From: Candidatus Heimdallarchaeota archaeon
GTDB lineage: Archaea; Asgardarchaeota; Heimdallarchaeia; JABLTI01
Length of the DNA: 10,478 nt
Assembly: GCA_023128635.1 (NCBI GenBank)
Contig: JAGMDP010000044.1
Location: forward strand, 1-10,478
Direction of reading: 5' to 3'
The position numbers and the translations under genes were made by a program. This document shows positions 5,798-10,478 of the stretch, piece by piece. Within the stretch, counting starts at the first letter, position 1, and each line of letters opens with the position of its first letter. Below the pieces are notes generated by a model. The model made no database searches, was not told where the DNA came from, and worked only from the letters and a program-made list of their open reading frames with translations.

Positions 5798-5849
5798 TTC
5801 AGCTTTTCATTTCCGTTAATTACTTGTTAGATATTGGAATGAAATTAGA

Positions 5850-7871
5850 ATGAAAAAGTCCAGAACAGCTCCTTTTCTAGGAGCTATTAAGTTGAATTGG
5901 TGCGATTCTTGTAATCTGCCAATACTTGATAAGAAAACTTGTGGACTTTGTGGAGAACAAGTGAGGAAAGTAAAGATTGCTCCTCCGGGTGATGTTCGTC
6001 CTGCTTTCAATAAAGACATTAAAAGAATAGCATTAATTCTCGATGCGAAATTTGGAGTTGGAAGTGCAGAAGCACTTGGATTAGTTGAAGATAGAATTAT
6101 CCTCCTAAATGAAGCGAGCTACGATGATTTATTGGATGAAATAATCATTGATGGTCGTGTCGTAGGAGCTCTAAGGTATAATCTTTTGCTAGAAGATTGG
6201 GATTTTGCTCCAAGAATGATTGGAGCTAAGAGAATTTTTGAGAACTCAAAGAGCAAGAAGAAAACTCTTACCGTTGATGAAGGTGCAGTTAGCTATATAG
6301 CAAATGGCTATAATGTTCTTGCACCTGGTGTTATCAAAATAGATGAAACTCTAAGAAAAGGGGAAGTAGCAGTAGCATTATCTCCTGAAGGAGAAGTTCT
6401 CACGATTGGAAACATGAGAATAAATGCAAAAAAACTCAAAGATATTAAGAAAGGAGTTGTTTTAAAACCTAAACACTCGTTAAAAAAATTCGATCTAAAT
6501 CTTGATTATACACAAAAAACCACTCAACCTTCATGGAAAAAAGCTATTGAAGCAAATAGAAAAATCATAGAAACATATGAAGCGAGAGCTATAGCAGCAA
6601 TAAACAAAGCTAAAGGGAATTTTATTGACTTGCCTGTGTCTGTTTCGTTTAGTGGTGGAAAAGACTCCTTAGTGTGCTTGCAATTAGCTAGGAAAACTCC
6701 AAATCTGAATTTCAAAATAATCTTTGTTAATACAAGTCTAGAATTCAATGAAACAATCGATTATGTTGAGGAACTAATCTCGAAACTAAATTTAAGAGAT
6801 AATTACTGTCGTATGGATATTTCGGAGGATAAATTCTGGACGAGTACAGAAAACTTTGGTCCACCAGGGAAGGATTATCGTTATTGTTGTAAAATACTGA
6901 AAATTGGACCAATTAATGATTTAATTGAGGAATGCCTAGGAGAGAAAACCTTGAGCATAATAGGGCAAAGAGGGTATGAAAGCATTGCAAGGTTTGAAAG
7001 TAAAACTCTCTGGTCTAATCCTTGGATACCAAATCAAGTGAATTTCACACCAATTCAAAAATGGACTGCCTTACATGTGTGGATGTATATTTTTAAGGAA
7101 GAATTAGACTATAATCCGCTTTATGAAGAAGGATTCTCACGAATTGGTTGCTGGTTATGCCCAGCGAGTAATCAAGCAACATTTGAGATAATTAAAGAAC
7201 TGAAACCAGCATTATGGAAAAAATGGATGGATTTCCTCGAAAAATGGCAAAAGGAAAATTCATTGCCAAAAGAATGGATCACTTGGGGACTCTGGCGATG
7301 GAAACGATTGCCAAAGAAGATTAAGGATCTTGCAGCTGAGGCCGGAGTAAGTCTGGATTATGAGAAAAGAGAAGAGAAAACAATCGGTGACTGGAACTTA
7401 AATTTCAGATTGTTTGAAGGATTCACAACTTGCCAAACAGGAGAGGTAATACTTGAGGGGACCTTTAATTCACCTCTAAATCTTTTGAGATTATTGCAGT
7501 TCTGGCAAATATTCACAGAAACTGACTATGATGAAGAATTAGGAATTTTAAGAGGAATCGATGCGAAAGGAATCACAATATCAATTTCAGCGGATGGAGC
7601 AATAACTGCTAAAGGGAAAAATCCTAATACTGTGAATAAATTGCTGAAGAAACTGGTTTTAGAAGTCTTCAGATCTGAAGAATGCACCGGATGTGAAACG
7701 TGTCTTGTTCACTGTTCAAGTGAAGCTATTAGAATTCAACCCACTACAAATCAGACAGAAATTGAAGTTTCTCTTTGCACGCAATGTAGGGAGTGTCATA
7801 ACCGTTGTCCTGTAATAAAATTTGGACATAGAGAAATTGACGAGCTATTTTCAAAAGAAAATAACTCTTAA
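5850..7871 (+). CDS. PAPS-reductase-like PP-loop protein with zinc ribbon, PUA and two-cluster ferredoxin domains
   Basis: This 673-residue multidomain protein reads in order as follows. A zinc ribbon comes first (C18, C21, C31, C34). A linker domain and a PUA-like domain (about 140-208, VLAPGVIKID and GEVAVALSPEGEVLTIG) follow. Then comes a PP-loop adenine-nucleotide alpha-hydrolase domain with SFSGGKDS at 266-273, as in PAPS/APS reductases. The C-terminus is a bacterial-type ferredoxin with C-x2-C-x2-C-x3-C twice (C612-C622 and C643-C653). The reductase domain also has C346-C347 and C434-x2-C437, the four-cysteine CC...CxxC arrangement that binds a [4Fe-4S] cluster in APS reductases. The PUA domain suggests RNA binding, and the set of domains suggests sulfur transfer or nucleotide activation, perhaps RNA thiolation. 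This function is inferred, because archaeal proteins of this layout are poorly characterised. The classic catalytic ECG-type Cys tail of CysH is not seen. ATG 5850 is preceded only by a weak TTGGAAT; the gene ends 12 bases from the converging NAC gene. Confidence 0.87.
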   Translation: MKKSRTAPFLGAIKLNWCDSCNLPILDKKTCGLCGEQVRKVKIAPPGDVRPAFNKDIKRIALILDAKFGVGSAEALGLVEDRIILLNEASYDDLLDEIIIDGRVVGALRYNLLLEDWDFAPRMIGAKRIFENSKSKKKTLTVDEGAVSYIANGYNVLAPGVIKIDETLRKGEVAVALSPEGEVLTIGNMRINAKKLKDIKKGVVLKPKHSLKKFDLNLDYTQKTTQPSWKKAIEANRKIIETYEARAIAAINKAKGNFIDLPVSVSFSGGKDSLVCLQLARKTPNLNFKIIFVNTSLEFNETIDYVEELISKLNLRDNYCRMDISEDKFWTSTENFGPPGKDYRYCCKILKIGPINDLIEECLGEKTLSIIGQRGYESIARFESKTLWSNPWIPNQVNFTPIQKWTALHVWMYIFKEELDYNPLYEEGFSRIGCWLCPASNQATFEIIKELKPALWKKWMDFLEKWQKENSLPKEWITWGLWRWKRLPKKIKDLAAEAGVSLDYEKREEKTIGDWNLNFRLFEGFTTCQTGEVILEGTFNSPLNLLRLLQFWQIFTETDYDEELGILRGIDAKGITISISADGAITAKGKNPNTVNKLLKKLVLEVFRSEECTGCETCLVHCSSEAIRIQPTTNQTEIEVSLCTQCRECHNRCPVIKFGHREIDELFSKENNS

Positions 7872-7883
7872 TCATAAAATAAC

Positions 7884-8225
7884 TCATTTTGATTTTAAGA
7901 ACATAATTGCTTTAGCAATGTCTCCTTCGCTTTCGAGCAATGCATCTTCTGCTTCTTGTTCAGAAGCACCTGCTTGTGAAGCTACCAACTGAATATCTTC
8001 ATCAGAGATTTCAATTTCGATAACTTCTACATCAGTTCTATCTCTCTTTGTTGCATTTCCTGAAACTTGGTAAACTTCTCCACCCATTTGCATTTTTGTA
8101 ACTTCTGCTTTTGGTATAGCTAATTCATGATCTGCAAATCTAATGATGACTTCTTCTACTCCTTTTAACTCAATCATTTTCATTTTTTTCATCATTTTTT
8201 GAAGATCTCTTGGGTTTATTGCCAT
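7884..8225 (-). CDS. nac: Nascent polypeptide-associated complex protein (archaeal NAC, alpha-type)
   Basis: This 113-residue protein has the two-part layout of archaeal NAC. A Met/Lys-rich N-terminus (NPRDLQKMMKKMKMIEL) resembles the ribosome-binding segment. The NAC domain covers about 20-67 (VEEVIIRFADHELAIP, VYQVSGNATK). The UBA domain covers about 74-113 (SDEDIQLVASQAGASEQEA, DIAKAIMFLKSK). Archaeal NAC forms homodimers that bind nascent chains at the ribosome exit tunnel. The ATG at 8225 is chosen because the frame extends only four codons further, to TTG 8237, and family members start close to the NPR motif. A TTTAAAAACA box at 8271-8280 would start transcription near 8250, leaving a 25-base leader for this ATG. 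The gene has no partner within a likely operon. Confidence 0.92.
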   Translation of the reverse strand: MAINPRDLQKMMKKMKMIELKGVEEVIIRFADHELAIPKAEVTKMQMGGEVYQVSGNATKRDRTDVEVIEIEISDEDIQLVASQAGASEQEAEDALLESEGDIAKAIMFLKSK

Positions 8226-8270
8226 AATTTTCGCCAACTATTGTTAGTTATTAAAATTGATAATACTTAC

Positions 8271-8280
8271 TGTTTTTAAA
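8271..8280 (-). promoter_or_regulatory. TATA-like box for the NAC gene
   Basis: The minus strand reads TTTAAAAACA. The expected start is near 8250, 25 bases before ATG 8225. It lies downstream of the terminator at 8324-8355, which suggests that NAC is transcribed on its own. Confidence 0.4.
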
Positions 8281-8323
8281 TCCATCTTTATTTTTTCTTT
8301 TTTAATTAATTAAAAAGTCAATC

Positions 8324-8355
8324 AGAGAAAAAAAGAAAAAGGGAAACTGGTCCCT
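8324..8355 (-). terminator. Stem-loop with poly-T tail behind the 122-residue protein gene
   Basis: On the minus strand AGGGA-CCAGTT-TCCCT forms a 5-bp stem (8340-8355). It is followed at once by TTTTTCTTTTTTT. It lies 41 bases past the stop of the upstream gene. A hairpin plus T tract of bacterial intrinsic type is neater than most archaeal stop signals, which usually consist of T alone. Confidence 0.6.
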
Positions 8356-8395
8356 AAAAGGTTTAAATTTAGCAATTAATCAGTATTTTCATAAA

Positions 8396-8764
8396 TTACC
8401 AACTTGCTACGTCCACACGCCACTCATCATTGTCTTCTTCGTCTTTTCTTATGTGAATTGGGACTTGACCAGAACCTTGTGGTTTTCCTTCTTTACTAAG
8501 TCGGTGAAAGAAAATTTTCTTGTGATCATCAGTGCTATACTTCTCATCAACTAATTTAAATTTGTAAGAATATCCAAGTTTGTCGACGTATTTACGACCT
8601 GTTCTCCAATAAAGATCAGGAGAAGAACCATATCGATCAGCTTGATTTCGATGATGTTTTCTGAAAGTTTTCAGCCATTCATCCCTGTCGTCTTTCATAA
8701 GAAGTTCATAATGCAAAGTTGCGATTTCAACTGGACTCATACTGGGTTTAACTGTGTTCCCCAT
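8396..8764 (-). CDS. Conserved-looking protein of unknown function, possibly NTF2/SnoaL-like
   Basis: I do not recognise this 122-residue protein. It has no signal peptide, membrane segment or cysteines. It is rich in charged and aromatic residues. The N-terminal helix (SPVEIATLHYELLMKDDRDEW) followed by WLKTF, an aromatic-rich middle (YWRTGRKYVDKLGYSYKF), and strands ending KIFFHRL, QVPIHIRK and WRVDVASW resembles the helix-then-curved-sheet plan of small NTF2/SnoaL-like proteins. That is a pattern impression only. The frame opens at TTG 8773, but ATG 8764 is preferred: a TATA-like box at 8784-8800 predicts a transcript starting at about 8766, so the message would be nearly leaderless. The gene is flanked by its own promoter and terminator and looks monocistronic. 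Confidence 0.75.
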   Translation of the reverse strand: MGNTVKPSMSPVEIATLHYELLMKDDRDEWLKTFRKHHRNQADRYGSSPDLYWRTGRKYVDKLGYSYKFKLVDEKYSTDDHKKIFFHRLSKEGKPQGSGQVPIHIRKDEEDNDEWRVDVASW

Positions 8765-8783
8765 GGTAATCAACTAATAACAG

Positions 8784-8800
8784 TAAATATTTTTAATAAA
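8784..8800 (-). promoter_or_regulatory. AT-rich promoter of the 122-residue protein gene, overlapping the mtnA stop signal
   Basis: The minus strand reads TTTATTAAAAATATTTA. Its centre is about 26-28 bases before ATG 8764, the spacing expected for a leaderless archaeal transcript. The adjoining T6 (8798-8803) lies 17 bases past the MtnA stop and could end that operon. Confidence 0.45.
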
Positions 8801-8820
8801 AAAGTCTTTGCGATATTACA

Positions 8821-9930
8821 TTACTTGGATTTTTCGAGTAATTTTGTGATGGATTTCTCTAGTGGGTGTTCTAAAATGCCTTTGGGGGTTATTATGCCTG
8901 TAATATTCTTACTTGGGGTTACATCAAAAGCAGGATTCAAATTTGGTGAAAGTGAATGATGAATAATACGTCTTTTTGGCTCGGTATCTTGCTTATTATT
9001 CACGCTTAAAGCTGTGCGCACCTCTTTACCATCTCTTTCTTCTATAGTAATATCTTTTCCACTCTTAGTTGTAGTATCAAAAGTACTAATTGGTGCTGCA
9101 ACATAGAAAGGTATCTTATTTTCTTTACAAAGAACACTCAGAGTATATGTGCCGATTTTGTTAGCCACATCACCATTCAAAACTATTCTATCTGCCCCTA
9201 CAATTACTAAATCAATTAAACCGTTTTTTATTATGTGACCTGCAGAATTATCTGTTATAATGTAATGCTCAATATCTTCATGATAAAGCTCCCAAGCAGT
9301 TAATCTTGCTCCCTGCATTCTTGGTCTTGTTTCATTCACATATACTGTGATTTCCTTCTCCTCGGAATGTGCTTTTCTAATTGGAGCTAAAGCTGTTCCT
9401 ATATCAACTGTAGCAAGTGCTCCTGCATTGCATATAGTCATAATTCGATTTCCATTTTTTATTAGTTGATTTCCGTACTCTCCAATTAACTTACATTCTT
9501 CAATTGTTTCAAGTTTCAGATTTTCTGCTTCTTTCTCTAAATTAGCAATGTTTTCTCTTACTGATTCATTCTTATTGACAATTTTCATGATTCTTTGAAT
9601 CGAATTAAATAGATCAACTGCTGTTGGACGAGTTTTTGAAAGTTTATTGGCTGCAGCTGTCAAGACATTATTGAACTCTTCAAACTCCTTATCTTCACAT
9701 GATCTTGCCGCTAGAACTAAACCATTTGCTGCAGTAATTCCTATTAGTGGGGCGCCTCTCACAACCATCTCTTTTATCGCAAAACAAGTTTCTTCCACAG
9801 TTCTTGCTGTAAAAACTTCAAAAGAAAATGGCAGCTTTCGCTGATCAATGACATTTATAAAACCTTTAGTGCTCCAACAAATTGATTGGTAGTTTTTGAT
9901 TTCATTACCTACTTTTACTTTCAATGTCAA
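8821..9930 (-). CDS. mtnA: S-methyl-5-thioribose-1-phosphate isomerase (MtnA family)
   Basis: The 369 residues match the MtnA family. RGAPLIG lies at 58-64, TRPTAVDL at 100-107, TICNAGALAT at 165-174 with the catalytic Cys C167, NETRPRMQGARLTAWEL at 199-215, and GADRIVLNGDVANKIGTY at 245-262 with the catalytic Asp D247. The enzyme converts methylthioribose-1-phosphate to methylthioribulose-1-phosphate in methionine salvage. Related eIF2B-like proteins include ribose-1,5-bisphosphate isomerase, which is shorter; the length and the NGDVANKIGTY motif favour MtnA, though archaeal paralogues can act on other sugar phosphates. The start must be TTG: either 9930 (MTLKVKV) or 9924, since no ATG lies between the upstream in-frame stop and the conserved region. 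TTAGGG lies just upstream. The gene follows the phosphoribosyltransferase after 14 bases. Confidence 0.9.
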   Translation of the reverse strand: MTLKVKVGNEIKNYQSICWSTKGFINVIDQRKLPFSFEVFTARTVEETCFAIKEMVVRGAPLIGITAANGLVLAARSCEDKEFEEFNNVLTAAANKLSKTRPTAVDLFNSIQRIMKIVNKNESVRENIANLEKEAENLKLETIEECKLIGEYGNQLIKNGNRIMTICNAGALATVDIGTALAPIRKAHSEEKEITVYVNETRPRMQGARLTAWELYHEDIEHYIITDNSAGHIIKNGLIDLVIVGADRIVLNGDVANKIGTYTLSVLCKENKIPFYVAAPISTFDTTTKSGKDITIEERDGKEVRTALSVNNKQDTEPKRRIIHHSLSPNLNPAFDVTPSKNITGIITPKGILEHPLEKSITKLLEKSK

Positions 9931-9944
9931 AAACCCTAAAATCG

Positions 9945-10478
9945 TTAATCATAATCAAGTGGTAATTCGCAGAAAATGTAAACACTCTTTTTCCCAAATT
10001 TATCTTCTAGTCTCTTAATAGTTGGTTTCCATTTGTCTCCCATGCCCGCAAGTACAAAGATTCCACCAATTTTGGCCATTGCTTTCTCTACTAATTCTAC
10101 CATCATCTCGAGGGTGGTGCCAGTTCTACAACTATCTTCTATAATTAATACTCTATCATCAAGAGTGAGTAATCCTTTTGGCAAATTAAGAGACAGAAGC
10201 TCTCCAGTAGATTCTTGTGGAAAGTGCACTTTCACAAATTCCCTAACTCCTAGGTCTCGAGTTCTTTTGGCAATCGCAATTTCAGTTCCTAATTCAGTTG
10301 CAAGATGAACTGCCATAGGTAGCCCCTCAGGAGCAACTGCTCCAATTTTCGTTATTCCTGCATCTTTGAAATTATCAGCAACGTATTGAGCTACTAGTTT
10401 GAGAAGAGAAGTGTTGCCAAGTAACATTGTTGTATCAAAATAACCTCTGAAAAATACTAGTTGATCTTTTACTAATCT
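9945..10478 (-). CDS. Type I phosphoribosyltransferase, probably purine (adenine-type), N-terminus outside window
   Basis: The PRPP-binding signature VLIIEDSCRTGTT (about 10121-10160) has the acidic pair E-D and the TGTT loop typical of type I phosphoribosyltransferases. STGELLSLNLPKGLL just before it resembles the corresponding part of adenine/xanthine-type enzymes. These transfer the phosphoribosyl group of PRPP to a base in the cytoplasm. An ATG occurs at 10427, but the same frame stays open to the window edge. The upstream residues (LVFFRGYFDTT, then MLLGNTSLLKL) continue the family's N-terminal region (compare FRDIT-x-LL of adenine enzymes), so the ATG is probably internal and the gene is cut by the edge. 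About 177 residues are visible. Followed after 14 bases by mtnA, which suggests recycling of adenine released from methylthioadenosine. An orotate-type enzyme is less likely. Confidence 0.85.
   Translation of the reverse strand, partial: RLVKDQLVFFRGYFDTTMLLGNTSLLKLVAQYVADNFKDAGITKIGAVAPEGLPMAVHLATELGTEIAIAKRTRDLGVREFVKVHFPQESTGELLSLNLPKGLLTLDDRVLIIEDSCRTGTTLEMMVELVEKAMAKIGGIFVLAGMGDKWKPTIKRLEDKFGKKSVYIFCELPLDYD

Noticed and set aside
5816..6748. Minus-strand open frames at 5816-6019 and 6524-6748
   Set aside because: Opposite-strand shadows of the PAPS-reductase-like gene; no ribosome-binding site or family pattern.
8281..8340. A/T-rich low-complexity tract, considered as a replication origin element
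   Set aside because: It lacks any recognisable origin recognition box and no Cdc6/Orc gene is near; it is explained by the terminator tail and promoter DNA.
8642..8959. Plus-strand open frame across the 122-residue gene and the MtnA 3' end
   Set aside because: It is antisense to two better-supported genes and spans their intergenic gap; the hydrophobic stretch is a by-product of antisense reading.
9647..10308. Plus-strand open frames at 9647-9844 and 10033-10308
   Set aside because: Shadows of MtnA and the phosphoribosyltransferase without independent support.

Overview
The window looks like a piece of an AT-rich archaeal chromosome. It carries an archaeal Sm-like RNA-binding protein, a DUF460 (COG2433) nuclease-like protein, a homodimer-type archaeal NAC with a UBA tail, two A-type ATP synthase subunits, and a tRNA-Phe(GAA) whose intron fits the archaeal bulge-helix-bulge rule. 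A longin-like/winged-helix protein beside a ParA/MinD ATPase gives a mild hint of the Asgard (Promethearchaeota) or a related lineage. The lineage is an inference; the domain Archaea is well supported.

Layout. Positions 1-248 (+) hold the 3' end of a two-cluster 4Fe-4S protein. It converges, with a one-base gap, on an intron-containing tRNA-Phe (250-352, -). After a 253-base AT-rich spacer with repeated and inverted AGCT/AATC elements comes the Sm-like gene (606-845, +), which converges on a long minus-strand block: DUF460 protein (909-3080), ParA/MinD ATPase (3162-3983) and longin-like/winged-helix protein (4007-4765). The 292-base divergent spacer 4766-5057 has a TATA-like box on each strand and a perfect 6-bp palindrome. 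To its right on the plus strand are A-ATPase subunits H (5058-5372) and F (5393-5758), then a 673-residue PAPS-reductase-like protein with zinc ribbon, PUA and ferredoxin domains (5850-7871). The rest is minus strand: NAC (7884-8225), a 122-residue unknown protein (8396-8764) with a stem-loop/poly-T terminator behind it, a methylthioribose-1-phosphate isomerase family protein (8821-9930), and a purine-type phosphoribosyltransferase that runs off the right edge (9945-10478).

How the genes fit together. Three short operons are visible: longin/wHTH then ParA (23-base gap), ATPase H then F (20-base gap), and phosphoribosyltransferase then MtnA (14-base gap). The last fits salvage of methylthioadenosine: adenine is recycled by a phosphoribosyltransferase and methylthioribose-1-phosphate by MtnA. 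The other genes are mostly informational or housekeeping. The window shows no insertion sequence, CRISPR array, phage gene or toxin-antitoxin pair. The best candidate for something little described is the longin/wHTH-ParA pair with its palindromic promoter; next are the multi-cluster PAPS-reductase-like protein and the D-loop intron of the tRNA.
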